A DNA stretch of 44,578 nt from Gemmatimonadota bacterium (GTDB lineage: Bacteria > Gemmatimonadota > Gemmatimonadetes > Gemmatimonadales > GWC2-71-9): NCBI GenBank assembly GCA_022562295.1, contig JADFPO010000002.1:21795-66372 (forward strand), read 5' to 3'. Numbering within the stretch: the stretch's first letter is position 1; every line of letters begins with the position of its first letter. This document shows positions 7,600 through 15,986 of the stretch, piece by piece. The position numbers were made by a program, and so were the translations under genes. The notes beneath the pieces were generated by a model that saw nothing but the letters and a program-made list of their open reading frames with translations, was not told where the DNA came from and made no database searches.

Positions 7600-8709
7600 A
7601 TGAAGTTTACAATAACGAGAGAGCGTCTTCAGGAGGGTCTTGTGGCAGTCGCTGCAAGCGTTCCAACCCGGACCACACTGCCAGTCCTCTCAAACATTCT
7701 CGTTGAGGCAACGAAAAACGGACTACGGCTAGCCGGAACAGATCTCGATATCGCTGTGAGTACTGTTGTAGCTGCCGAAGTCGTAGAGGAAGGTGCTGTC
7801 ACGCTTCCGGCGAAGAAGCTGCTGGAGATTGTGCGAGAACTGCCCAGCTCGTCCATCAACATCGCAAGTGCGGGTGAGCAGCGCGTGACCATCGAATGTG
7901 GGCAGTCGCGCTTCAAGCTGCTGGGTATACCGCGGGACGAGTTTCCTACATTTCCGTCAGTGTCATTCGATGACGCGTGGAAGATGACGTCTGGGGATAT
8001 CCAGAAGCTGATCAACCACGTTGCGTTTGCGGCGTCCACAGAGGAGAGCCGACCCATTCTCAACGGCGTGTTGTGGGAGATGCGGGAGGATAGAATGCGT
8101 ATGGTGGCGACGAACGGACACCGGCTAGCGAAGATGGACGTCCCCGTGTCCGGTGGGTCTGTCAATGCCGACTTAATAGTGCCGCCGAAGGCGCTGGAGC
8201 AGATCCGGAAGCTTTTTGGCCCTGCCGACGAAATCGACGTTGCCCAGAGCGACAACCACCTTGGGTTCCGGTCGGGTGACACGATGGTGTTTACACGCCT
8301 AGTCGAGGGACCCTATCCGAATTACGACCAGGTCATCCCACGTGATAACGACAAGGCTGCTATCATCGATAAGCAGACGCTCGCCGCCGCCATCCGACGC
8401 GTTGGCGTCGTGGCGAGCGACCAGACGCATCGAGTACGCCTCTCGTTTAGTGCCAGCACCCTGAAGTTCTCTGTAAACACGCCGGACCTAGGCGAAGCGC
8501 AGGATGAAATTCAAGTTAGTTACGAGGGCGAACCGGTCGAGATCGGCTTCAACGCGACCTACTTGTTGGAATTGCTGAAGCACATGCCGACCGACGAAGT
8601 GCGGTTTACACTAAAAGCCCCGGAACGCGCCGCCACGATCGAGCCCATTGCCTGGGACGACCCTGCCTCTTACCTCTGCCTCGTCATGCCACTTCGGCTG
8701 GTTGACTAG
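7600..8709 (+). CDS. dnaN: DNA polymerase III sliding clamp, beta subunit
   Basis: A 369-residue clamp protein; a dimer encircles DNA and tethers the replicase. It has the typical start MKFTITRERLQEGL, a central ESRPILNGVLWEM segment that begins the second clamp domain, and the closing DPASYLCLVMPLRL, normally P-x-x-x-x-x-YL-MP-R. Three homologous domains account for the length. The ATG directly follows the putative origin. recF and gyrB, which often follow dnaN, are not present; a convergent unrelated operon comes next. Confidence 0.98.
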   Translation: MKFTITRERLQEGLVAVAASVPTRTTLPVLSNILVEATKNGLRLAGTDLDIAVSTVVAAEVVEEGAVTLPAKKLLEIVRELPSSSINIASAGEQRVTIECGQSRFKLLGIPRDEFPTFPSVSFDDAWKMTSGDIQKLINHVAFAASTEESRPILNGVLWEMREDRMRMVATNGHRLAKMDVPVSGGSVNADLIVPPKALEQIRKLFGPADEIDVAQSDNHLGFRSGDTMVFTRLVEGPYPNYDQVIPRDNDKAAIIDKQTLAAAIRRVGVVASDQTHRVRLSFSASTLKFSVNTPDLGEAQDEIQVSYEGEPVEIGFNATYLLELLKHMPTDEVRFTLKAPERAATIEPIAWDDPASYLCLVMPLRLVD

Positions 8710-8733
8710 GGAAAAACCCGAGAATCTGCCGGC

Positions 8734-9573
8734 TCAACGTGATAACAGGGAGTTAGTGGCGACGAACGTCGCGCTGAACTGCTCGAAGACCGGGTTGTTG
8801 TCGCGGGTAAAGGCCGAGGCAACTGATGTGACCTGGCGTGCTAGACCAACGGCGAGCCCAACGCTGAACCCGCGAATACGACCGGTGGAACCTAGGTTGG
8901 CTGCGGCGACCGTTATGAGGGGAAAGCCGGTTGACAGCACAATCCGCGTACCGACGCGGTAGGTGAAATCGTAGCCCGACGTCGGTGTGCCTAGGGCTGA
9001 CCGTTCCTCCGTTGCCAGCACTTCAGAGGAAAACTGTACCCGCGCGGCACTCCACTGGAATCCGGCGACCGCCGTGATGGGAAGCTCCACACCCTCGACG
9101 GTTGGCCGACCGATATGCCGAACAACAGCCCCCAACTGGATAGAGGTAGCGGGCAGGAAAACAATACCGAAGTCAGCCTCTTTGCTGCTAGTGCTGTCTT
9201 GGCTGTACCGAGCGCCCGAAAACCCAATGGCTCCGTGCCGCAGCGGGATGGCCAGCCCGGCTCGAAGAACGCCCACAGCCGAGGCGCCCAACGGGCGATT
9301 CCGCTGATATCCTAGCGATAGGCCGCGCGAGTGGACTCCAACTGTGTACTGCTCCAGCCGTATGTCGCTTTGCGTGCGCCTCAGCGTGAACTCAGCGAGA
9401 ACCGAAGCCTGCGGCACGAGGTTGAGCCCGGCAGGATTGACCCATAGCGCCCGTGCGTCCAGCGCATTCGTCACGAATAGGTAGTCGCCTGACCTCGGTG
9501 GCAGAGTTTGGGCCGCGAGCGGTGGTCCAGCCACCGACAAACCGACAACCAAAGCACGACCGATGTTCGTCAT
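8734..9573 (-). CDS. Predicted outer-membrane beta-barrel-like protein
   Basis: 279 residues with a predicted signal peptide (RALVVGLSVAGPPLAAQ). The mature part begins SGDYLFVTNALDARALWVNPAGL, similar to PorV/PorQ-type or UPF0164-like barrels whose early motif includes a WNPAGL-like segment. It then has alternating hydrophobic strands (VLAEFTLRRTQSDI, LSLGYQRN, GFSGARYSQDS). No specific function can be assigned. It is the last gene of a leftward operon; its start overlaps the stop of the upstream lipoprotein gene by four bases. Confidence 0.6.
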   Translation of the reverse strand: MTNIGRALVVGLSVAGPPLAAQTLPPRSGDYLFVTNALDARALWVNPAGLNLVPQASVLAEFTLRRTQSDIRLEQYTVGVHSRGLSLGYQRNRPLGASAVGVLRAGLAIPLRHGAIGFSGARYSQDSTSSKEADFGIVFLPATSIQLGAVVRHIGRPTVEGVELPITAVAGFQWSAARVQFSSEVLATEERSALGTPTSGYDFTYRVGTRIVLSTGFPLITVAAANLGSTGRIRGFSVGLAVGLARQVTSVASAFTRDNNPVFEQFSATFVATNSLLSR

Positions 9574-10403
9574 CGGGTTAGGATCCTCACCGTGTCGCTT
9601 TGGGTTTGCCGGAGCTGGATCGTGGTTCCCATCGACTCAAGTAGCACTTTGCTGTGGAGCTCGTCCCGCCTGATAGAACCCAAAAATGTTCCCTCGGCGG
9701 AGAACGAAGACACTCCCGACGTGCTTCCGGTACCGCGCACCGAGAACGGCTGGCTCATCTGCTCGCCGATGCCGGTAACAGTATACTCGCGTTCCCAATC
9801 GATGCGGATCGTAGCACCTGGACCCTGACCCTCCCACTCGCGGGCGCCGTATCTCGTAATGGCCATGACCCTCAACTGGGCACCCCCCTGTTCGCGGGGT
9901 GCTTCGGTCGTGTCGACCCACACGAGCCCTGGGCGTATGCCGCCTGGCGGCAGGTGGGGAAAGAAATCGCGAAGCTGGTTCACCAGTTGATCGAGAAGGG
10001 GTGATCGTGCGCCCCGCAGCCTACGGACCTCGAGTTGACCGGTGGGGGCCATCCGCCCGACAAACGTCGCGCCTGAGGCGTCGGCTATTTCGCGCGCATC
10101 GATATTCGAAGCCGTTGCCTGGGTCACCGTGTCGACGACGAAGGTGACGTCGAAGGCCGAATCGGCTCGGGCTATTTCGGCGGTGACGCGATACCGCAAA
10201 ATCGTGCCCTCCGTACGCGCTTGTCCCTCGATGCCGCGATCGATGGTTCGGTGGGACACGGAAACGTATGATGCGATCGTGGGATGGAAGGTGAGTGCAA
10301 GGGGGAGAGGGGGGGGCTGGTCCTCCGCCGACCGGCCCCCAAAACCAACACACGCCGTCACGAAGCATGTCACGACGGCTAATCCCCTTGGGGAGGCATG
10401 CAT
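9570..10403 (-). CDS. Predicted lipoprotein of unknown function
   Basis: 277 residues with an N-terminal hydrophobic segment ending in FVTAC, a plausible lipobox with the lipidated Cys at about residue 18, followed by a flexible Pro-rich stretch (DQPPPLPLAL). The rest is beta-rich, with repeated polar-hydrophobic strands, and no catalytic motif is recognised. The pattern resembles DUF6263-like extracytoplasmic proteins only loosely. It sits between a small soluble protein and a barrel-like protein, so the trio may be an envelope module. A G7 run lies on the plus strand near 10311-10317 within the gene. Confidence 0.55.
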   Translation of the reverse strand: MHASPRGLAVVTCFVTACVGFGGRSAEDQPPPLPLALTFHPTIASYVSVSHRTIDRGIEGQARTEGTILRYRVTAEIARADSAFDVTFVVDTVTQATASNIDAREIADASGATFVGRMAPTGQLEVRRLRGARSPLLDQLVNQLRDFFPHLPPGGIRPGLVWVDTTEAPREQGGAQLRVMAITRYGAREWEGQGPGATIRIDWEREYTVTGIGEQMSQPFSVRGTGSTSGVSSFSAEGTFLGSIRRDELHSKVLLESMGTTIQLRQTQSDTVRILTR

Positions 10404-10406
10404 GCA

Positions 10407-10625
10407 CTATTTGTCCTTGAGGTCTGTTCTCGTGCGACCGAATACCGCAACCATCTCCCGCCGGTCGGTCTGAACACGGAGCAGCTTCCAGCCCCGCCGC
10501 AGCATCTCCCGCCGCCAGCCGATGAGGCGACTCCATTGCTCCTGGCTCGTCCGGAAGACCCTTACTTCCGCAACGTCCTCCCACTCTTGGGGGTAAGGAA
10601 GAGATTCTTCCTTGGTAGGGTTCAT
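10407..10625 (-). CDS. Small hypothetical protein
   Basis: 72 residues, charged, with no signal peptide. The central part EWEDVAEVRVFRTSQEQWSRL and RRGWKLLRVQTDRREMVAVFGR suggests a small alpha/beta fold, somewhat like DUF4177-type proteins; this is not a firm match. It is tightly coupled to the lipoprotein gene (3 bp between them) and starts 47 bp after the RNase P RNA on the same strand. No clear ribosome-binding site precedes the ATG, so a downstream start is possible. Confidence 0.5.
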   Translation of the reverse strand: MNPTKEESLPYPQEWEDVAEVRVFRTSQEQWSRLIGWRREMLRRGWKLLRVQTDRREMVAVFGRTRTDLKDK

Positions 10626-10672
10626 GGATCCGAAGGTCGTGTCTCAACCACCTGCTGCCCCGGGGTGGACAT

Positions 10673-11033
10673 GGGGGTGGCGGAGTCGTAAGCCGAGTCC
10701 TGTTCGCCGTGCTGGCGGATGGTCATCTATCTGGGACGGCAGTCGCCTGTCGCCTCTAGCGGCCTACCCGCGGTTCAAACGGTCCGGGCAGGACCTCACC
10801 GCCTATTTGGCCTTGCTCCGACTGGGGGTTACCCTGCCACGGCTGTTGCCAACCGCGCGGTGGGCTCTTACCCCACCATTTCACCCTTACCCGAAAAATC
10901 GGGCGGTTTGTTTTCTGTGGCCCTGTCCGTCGTCTTTCGACGCCCAGGCGTTACCTGGCAATCTGCCCTATGGAGCTCGGACTTTCCTCGACCCGGCCGT
11001 AGCACGGGCCGCGACCATCTCACTCCACCAACC
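10673..11033 (-). ncRNA. rnpB: RNase P RNA (bacterial type A)
   Basis: The minus strand carries the conserved RNase P RNA blocks: GAGGAAAGTCCGAGCTCC near the 5' end, ACAGAAAACAAACCGCC, a GGTAAGGGTGAAA-type P-stem, AGATAGATGACCATCC and ACAGGACTCGGCTTA near the 3' end. The ends were set by pairing GGTTGGTGGAGT (5') with ACTCCGCCACC (3') as helix P1, giving about 361 nt. The RNA is the catalytic subunit that removes 5' leaders from pre-tRNA. The protein partner rnpA is 5 kb away. No terminator is evident before the small downstream operon. Confidence 0.96.
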
Positions 11034-11188
11034 CCTTGTCCGGTAGAAAGATAGCGGTTGGTTGCCTCCCGCTCCAGAGTCCAGATTGCCGCGACACCAG
11101 CAACGTTGAAGGCGCGCTCCTCGCGTTTGAGGACGCGTTGAGCTACCACCTCCAATATTCGTCCGCCCCCGCTGGTGAGGCATGCGAA

Positions 11189-12040
11189 ATGGTATCAAGG
11201 ATTGGGATGGTGGCGACTGTTTTGGACGACGTCGAGCGCTCGCGCCTCGACGCGGCCGCTGGTGAATATGTCTCCGCGGTGCATACCAAGGACATGGATG
11301 AAGCCATTCGCGCCGTGCGGGAGCAGCCTATCAACGCGGTGCTCGTCTCGCCCGGCTACGTTTCCCGCCGCGACTTGATGGGTGTGGCTCGCCTGGTACG
11401 CGAGTTCCCTGGCGTCCCGACCATCGCCATCGTGTCCCGACCAGATGCTCAGTCCAGCGAACGGCTTCTCGAGCTGGGCAAGTCCGGGGTTCAATCGTTG
11501 GTCGACTTGAGCCGGAAGGATGGATGGCGCCGCTTGCGATCGGTTGTTGGTCAGAATGGAGCGGCGACCGCGTCCCGTATTCTGGCAGCGGTATGGCCTG
11601 CACTCGCGGGCGCAGCGGAGGGCACGGTGCGGTTTTTTGAGACTTTGGTGATCGTCGCCCCCCGAACTCCAACCGCCAAATCCTTGACCACGCATCTCGC
11701 GGTCCGTCCGAGCACGTTCACTTCCCGCTTCTTTCGCGCTCGCCTGCCGTCCCCCAAGCGATACCTCTCCGCCGTCCGGCTCGTCCACGCAGCGGGTATG
11801 CTCGAGATTCCCGGCATGTCGCTGAGCGACGTCGCTTACCGGCTCGAGTACTCGTCACCGCAGAGCTTCAGTCGTCACGTGAAGACCTCGACCGGGATGA
11901 CCGCCGGTGAGTTTCGCGAACGTGTGGGATTTGCCTCAGCCCTGGACGATTTTTCTGCCCGCTTGATCCTGCCCTTCCGGGCCACGTTCCGCACCTTCCA
12001 TCCGTTTGAACATGGGGTGGGAAACCCGGAATGCAGTTAG
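11189..12040 (+). CDS. AraC-family regulator with receiver-like N-terminal domain
   Basis: About 283 residues from the ATG at 11189, which has GGTGAGG 8 bases upstream. The N-terminal 110 residues fit a response-regulator-like alpha/beta fold (AVLVSPGYVSR, PTIAIVSRPD), but the usual phospho-acceptor Asp position after the third strand is Ser-Pro, so it is probably a pseudo-receiver. The C-terminus has an AraC double helix-turn-helix: LSDVAYRLEYSSPQSFSRHV followed by KTSTGMTAGEFRERVGF. A longer frame reaches a TTG at 11036, but that overlaps the rnpB promoter region. It is divergent from rnpB. The target is unknown. Confidence 0.7.
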   Translation: MVSRIGMVATVLDDVERSRLDAAAGEYVSAVHTKDMDEAIRAVREQPINAVLVSPGYVSRRDLMGVARLVREFPGVPTIAIVSRPDAQSSERLLELGKSGVQSLVDLSRKDGWRRLRSVVGQNGAATASRILAAVWPALAGAAEGTVRFFETLVIVAPRTPTAKSLTTHLAVRPSTFTSRFFRARLPSPKRYLSAVRLVHAAGMLEIPGMSLSDVAYRLEYSSPQSFSRHVKTSTGMTAGEFRERVGFASALDDFSARLILPFRATFRTFHPFEHGVGNPECS

Positions 12041-12101
12041 TGCGAACGGAGTTCGGTTGGGTAGGATCAAGATGGACCCGGAGCTGTGCAGCCCCGTCGT
12101 G

Positions 12102-12692
12102 TTAGTTGCCGGAGTCCGGCCGTGATTCCACCACCCCCAGATCTCGGACGGTAACCATAGTTAGCACGGGGTAGCCGGCTGCCTCGATGGCCTCGCGACC
12201 CCCTTCCATCCGATCAACAACCGCGAGCACCCCTACCACCCGCCCGCCCTCTTCCTCGACGGCCTGGGCCGCTGTCAGCGCTGATTTGCCGGTCGTGATG
12301 ACGTCCTCGACCACGATCACTTGCGAAGCAGCCATGAAGCACCCCTCGATTCGGCGGCCGGTGCCATGGCCCTTTGGTTGCTTGCGCACGGTGAAGGCGT
12401 CCATAACCGGCGGATTGTTGCGGCTGGCCATGGCAATCGCGTAGGCCACGGGGTCGGCACCGAGCGTGAGTCCGCCCACCGATGCGGCATGCCAACCGGC
12501 CTCGGCAATCATGGTCACCCCGAGCGGCCCGATCATCTGTAACCCCTCAGCCGACATCGTGGTGGGCCGGGCATCGACGTAATAGTGTGAGATTTGGCCC
12601 GAGGCCAGCGTGAACTCGCCGATTTGCAGCGAGCGCCGCTTGAGCAGGCCGACCAGGGTGCTGCGGCTGGCCTCGTCGGGAGATTCGGACAT
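12102..12692 (-). CDS. pyrE: Orotate phosphoribosyltransferase
   Basis: 196 residues; converts orotate and PRPP to orotidine 5'-phosphate in pyrimidine synthesis. FTLASGQISHYYVDAR is the orotate-binding N-terminal motif, and VIVVEDVITTGKSA is the PRPP-binding loop. GLTLGADPVAYAIAMAS is also typical. ATG at 12690-12692 is preferred over a TTG one codon upstream. The gene is separated from the upstream kinase by a 20-bp perfect TAG/CTA palindrome that could control it. Confidence 0.95.
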   Translation of the reverse strand: MSESPDEASRSTLVGLLKRRSLQIGEFTLASGQISHYYVDARPTTMSAEGLQMIGPLGVTMIAEAGWHAASVGGLTLGADPVAYAIAMASRNNPPVMDAFTVRKQPKGHGTGRRIEGCFMAASQVIVVEDVITTGKSALTAAQAVEEEGGRVVGVLAVVDRMEGGREAIEAAGYPVLTMVTVRDLGVVESRPDSGN

Positions 12693-12703
12693 CAAATTCT
12701 ATA

Positions 12704-12723
12704 GTAGTAGTAAATACTACTAC
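12704..12723. repeat. Perfect GTAGTAGTA-AA-TACTACTAC palindrome
   Basis: Nine-base arms flank AA. The palindrome covers the kinase stop codon and lies 12 bp upstream of the pyrE ATG. Related TAG/CTA arrangements occur at 7489-7550 (oriC) and 44068-44085 (before mnmG). It may be an operator or a weak RNA hairpin; its AT content argues against a rho-independent terminator. Confidence 0.7.
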
Positions 12724-13625
12724 CTTCCAAGCATCGACTTGAACGCCCCGAGCAACCCCGACTTCTTGGTACCGTCGCCTCCCTGCTCCGCCGCCGCCGC
12801 TAGGCCGGCCGCGAACAGCTCCACGGTTTCGGGTCGTTTGCTGGGTTCTCGAGCAAGGCCCTTCATGACAGCCTGCTCCAACTCGTTGGAGAATTTCAGC
12901 CCCTTTCCGGCTTGATTGAGTGGGCGAGGATCAGCGGTGAGCAGTTGCTGAAACAACTCGCGGGGCGATCGGCCGTCGTACGGATGGGCGTCGGTCAGCA
13001 GGAAATAGGCGATGGTTGCCAGGCTGTAAATATCGGCGGGGGCTCCGACCAACTCTCCCGAGAGGGCTTCTGGGGCCACGTACTGGAGCGTCCCGACGAA
13101 GAACCCGGTGCGAGTGAGCCGCTGAGCGGGATCGGCCTGTTCGTCGCGCGCGATCCCGAAATCGAGCAGCATCACTCGTCGGGTTTCCGGGTCGTACACC
13201 ATGTTTTCGGGCTTCAAGTCACGGTGAATGATCCCCGACGCATGGGCTGCTCGGAGCGCACCGGCCAATTGTGTTACGATGTGGGAGACCAGGGAAGGTG
13301 ACAATTTCCCGGTACGATGGACAAAATCAGACAATGGCTCGCCCTCGGCCCATTCGAGAGCCAGGTAATACAACCCATCGGTCTCACCGTAATCGTACGT
13401 TTGTACCACGCTCGGGTGAACCACGCGGGCGCCGTACTCTGACTCACGGAGAAATCGCTTGCGCGCGTTATCATCGTTGCGAAGACGAGGCTTCAGGATC
13501 TTCACGGCGCACTTGCCCCGCTCGGGGTGCTCCGCTCGATAGACCATGGCCGTACCACCCTCCCCCACTCGTTCGAGGAGTTGGTATTCAGCTACCGTCC
13601 GTCCTGCAAGGTTTTCTTGGGCCAT
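12720..13625 (-). CDS. Serine/threonine protein kinase (Hanks type)
   Basis: 301 residues. The kinase domain begins YQLLERVGEGGTAMVYRAEH (glycine loop), then AVKIL (ATP-binding Lys), HRDLKPEN (catalytic loop), DFGIARDE (metal loop), GTLQYVAPEAL (APE motif) and PADIYSLATIAYFLLT. A short C-terminal tail has no transmembrane helix or PASTA repeats, so it is a cytosolic kinase. The frame continues 97 codons upstream into the next gene, but ATG at 13625 gives the canonical start. It is transcribed leftward toward pyrE. It is divergent from the transglycosylase, with an apparent shared -10 region. Confidence 0.93.
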   Translation of the reverse strand: MAQENLAGRTVAEYQLLERVGEGGTAMVYRAEHPERGKCAVKILKPRLRNDDNARKRFLRESEYGARVVHPSVVQTYDYGETDGLYYLALEWAEGEPLSDFVHRTGKLSPSLVSHIVTQLAGALRAAHASGIIHRDLKPENMVYDPETRRVMLLDFGIARDEQADPAQRLTRTGFFVGTLQYVAPEALSGELVGAPADIYSLATIAYFLLTDAHPYDGRSPRELFQQLLTADPRPLNQAGKGLKFSNELEQAVMKGLAREPSKRPETVELFAAGLAAAAEQGGDGTKKSGLLGAFKSMLGR

Positions 13626-13666
13626 GAGAGGTGGGCGAAAGTATAATCGGTTCTCGGCTTCGGCAA
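13617..13666. promoter_or_regulatory. Predicted bidirectional promoter (kinase / transglycosylase)
   Basis: The plus strand reads TATAAT at 13642-13647 and the minus strand reads TATACT at 13645-13640, so one AT-rich octamer can act as -10 in both directions. Candidate -35 boxes are TTGGGC (13617-13622, plus, 19-bp spacer) and TTGCCG (13666-13661, minus, 15-bp spacer). Spacing is not ideal. The leftward transcript would start about 8 bases before the kinase ATG, so it is nearly leaderless. Confidence 0.45.
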
Positions 13667-13736
13667 GCTCGCCGGAGCGGCGGATGCTACCTCGACGTAA
13701 AGAGTTGGTCTTCGGTAATTCGATGATAGGGTTGGT

Positions 13737-15986
13737 GTGACCAAAGCGCCGAAACGAAACCGAGACTACGAATCGCCGCGCCGGCGGTGGGCGGCACTGC
13801 TTGCTGCCTGGACGTGTGTCGGTAGCAGCCTCGGTGCCCAGGAGATAGCCGGCGAGCGCGAGATGGGCGAACGGCCTTGGCACACCGCCGTGGCGTTTAG
13901 CGACGGGGTGAGCCAACGGAGGCCGAATCCGATAGAGATCCTACGGGCCGCGGAGGCCGAGGTTGCTCTTGGCAACGGTGATAGGGCGCTCTCGATACTT
14001 TCCCGCCACTCTTTGCCCGATTCGCTCGTCGGTGGAGCCCCCCTCAGCGCGCTGGCCGGAGCCCAGTACTTGGGCGGCGATTTCGAAAACGCCGGCAAGA
14101 CCTTTTTGCAGGCGGCGACGTACGCGACTGGAACCAAGCGTGCCATCCTGCTCGCGCGCGCAGCGGACGCGTACGAGCGAGCCGGTTTGCCGGCTCCGGC
14201 GGGTGAACTGTACCAGCAGGCTGGCGAGGAGATGCCCGAAGTACGCCGGTGGCTCGCACTAAGGAGGGCCAGTGTAGCTGAGGATCCCGTCATGGCCCTG
14301 AAGCTTCTGCACTCGGCTCCATTGGCCGGTCGCACTATAGCCGCGGAGATACGGGCCGCCGCTTTCGAAGCAATGGGTGATTCGGGGGCCGCGATTCGGA
14401 CGCTAGCCGAAGCGCAGCGCTATGCCGCGGCAGGAAGAGTGGCGCTCGCGGCGGGCGATTCGGCGCGCGCCCGCGAGCTGGTGTACCGTGCGGTCGCGAC
14501 CAGCCGAGAAAACGAGGCCACGGCGGGAATCGAGGCGGCACTGGCCGACTTCCCTCCAAGCACCGCACGGGAGCACTTGATGTTGGCTCGTGCCCTGAGG
14601 CGGTTCGGCACGACCGCGGGAGCCTTGGCGCAGGCGCTCGCGGCGTTTGAGGCAGGCGATTCATCGATGGCGACGCGGCTGTTTCTGGGCGAACTCATGG
14701 AGGCCCGTAGGGACAGGCGGGGAGCAATTCGGGTTTATGACGCCGCCGTGCGGGCGGCTGGGGACGACACCGGGGAGGCCGAATATCGCAGTGCACGTGC
14801 CCACCTCCGCCTGGGCGAACGCAATGTGGCCTATGTGGCATTTCGGGCATTTCTCGAGAACCGACCCCACCATGAGAGAGCTCCGGCTGCATTGTTTCTG
14901 ATGGGTGACCTTCGTCAGGACGAAGGCCGGCTGCGGGAAGCCGACAGCTTGTTTTGGGCGTTGCACGAAGCGTGGCCAGGGGATGCGTTCGCGTCGCGTG
15001 CCCGCACGCGTCTTGCTGCCCGGGCCCTGCTCGACAAGGACAGCACGGCCGCGATGGAGATCCTCCGTGCCGAAGTCGAGCACGGAGGGTCGAGAGCGCG
15101 CGCCGCCCATTTCCAGCTTGCGCGGATTGCGCGAAACGGCGGCGACTCGGCGACGGCGATTCGAGAGTGGACCGCCTTGGCGCACCGGGACTCCATTGGC
15201 TACTACGGGACCGCGGCTCGCCAGGAAGCGGGCCTCCCCGAGCCTACATTCGCCGATGCCGCGCGCCCAGCGGTTTCTCGCGGGGTAGCGCGCGAGCTGG
15301 CGGCGTTGGATTTCCTGGACGCTGCGGCAATGGAGCCGGAGTCGGAGGCCCTTCTCGCCTTCTTGACCGACCCGACCCATTGGGAGGTCGGTCAAATCAT
15401 GGACATAGCGGAAGGATTGATTGCGCGGGGCCGGGCTCGATTGGCGATCGACCTGGGCTGGCGGGTGGCGTCGCTGCACCGCTTGAACGATCCGCGCGTG
15501 CTGCGAATCATCTTCCCATGGCCCAATCGCGCGTTGGTGGAGCAGGAAGCCAAGGAATTCGATCTCGATCCCTACCTCATCGCGGCGCTCATCCGCCAAG
15601 AATCGGCGTTCGACGCGGCTGCGATGTCGCGAGCGGGAGCACGAGGTATGATGCAGTTGATGCCCGCGACGGCCCGCGGCTTGGCGCGACAGCTCAAAGT
15701 TGAGTGGAGCGACCGCCTCCTCGGAGTAGCTGACGCGAACGTGCACTTCGGGTCGGCGCACCTCGCGACGATGTTGCGGCAGTACGACGGCGAGGTGGTA
15801 CCCGCGCTCGCGGCCTATAACGCGGGGGGGTCTCGCGTGAGAAGGTGGCTTCGGTTCCCGGAGGCTGGAGATTGGTTCTCGTTCATCGAAAGAATCCCGT
15901 TCCCCGAAACCCGCGGATACATCCAGACCCTGCTGCGGAACCGGGCTCTCTACGCGGGCCTCTACGGCGAGTGGAAGGCACCGTGA
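13737..15986 (+). CDS. Soluble lytic murein transglycosylase
   Basis: 749 residues. It cleaves peptidoglycan glycan strands to 1,6-anhydro products in the periplasm. An N-terminal signal (RRRWAALLAAWTCVGSSLGAQ) precedes a long helical, TPR-like region (about residues 60-580), as in Slt70. The SLT domain at the C-terminus has the catalytic Glu622 in IRQESAFD, then GARGMMQLMPATA, the AAYNAGG motif and the closing FPETRGYIQTLLRN. Start is GTG at 13737. It overlaps the next gene by four bases. Confidence 0.93.
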   Translation: MTKAPKRNRDYESPRRRWAALLAAWTCVGSSLGAQEIAGEREMGERPWHTAVAFSDGVSQRRPNPIEILRAAEAEVALGNGDRALSILSRHSLPDSLVGGAPLSALAGAQYLGGDFENAGKTFLQAATYATGTKRAILLARAADAYERAGLPAPAGELYQQAGEEMPEVRRWLALRRASVAEDPVMALKLLHSAPLAGRTIAAEIRAAAFEAMGDSGAAIRTLAEAQRYAAAGRVALAAGDSARARELVYRAVATSRENEATAGIEAALADFPPSTAREHLMLARALRRFGTTAGALAQALAAFEAGDSSMATRLFLGELMEARRDRRGAIRVYDAAVRAAGDDTGEAEYRSARAHLRLGERNVAYVAFRAFLENRPHHERAPAALFLMGDLRQDEGRLREADSLFWALHEAWPGDAFASRARTRLAARALLDKDSTAAMEILRAEVEHGGSRARAAHFQLARIARNGGDSATAIREWTALAHRDSIGYYGTAARQEAGLPEPTFADAARPAVSRGVARELAALDFLDAAAMEPESEALLAFLTDPTHWEVGQIMDIAEGLIARGRARLAIDLGWRVASLHRLNDPRVLRIIFPWPNRALVEQEAKEFDLDPYLIAALIRQESAFDAAAMSRAGARGMMQLMPATARGLARQLKVEWSDRLLGVADANVHFGSAHLATMLRQYDGEVVPALAAYNAGGSRVRRWLRFPEAGDWFSFIERIPFPETRGYIQTLLRNRALYAGLYGEWKAP

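Noticed and set aside
12704-12723. Palindrome considered as a rho-independent terminator of the kinase gene
   Set aside because: The stem is AT-rich and lacks a T-tract; it overlaps the stop codon.
14661-15761. A 366-residue frame antisense to the transglycosylase
   Set aside because: Composition is a mirror of the GC-rich coding strand; no family motif; the sense gene has a full SLT domain.
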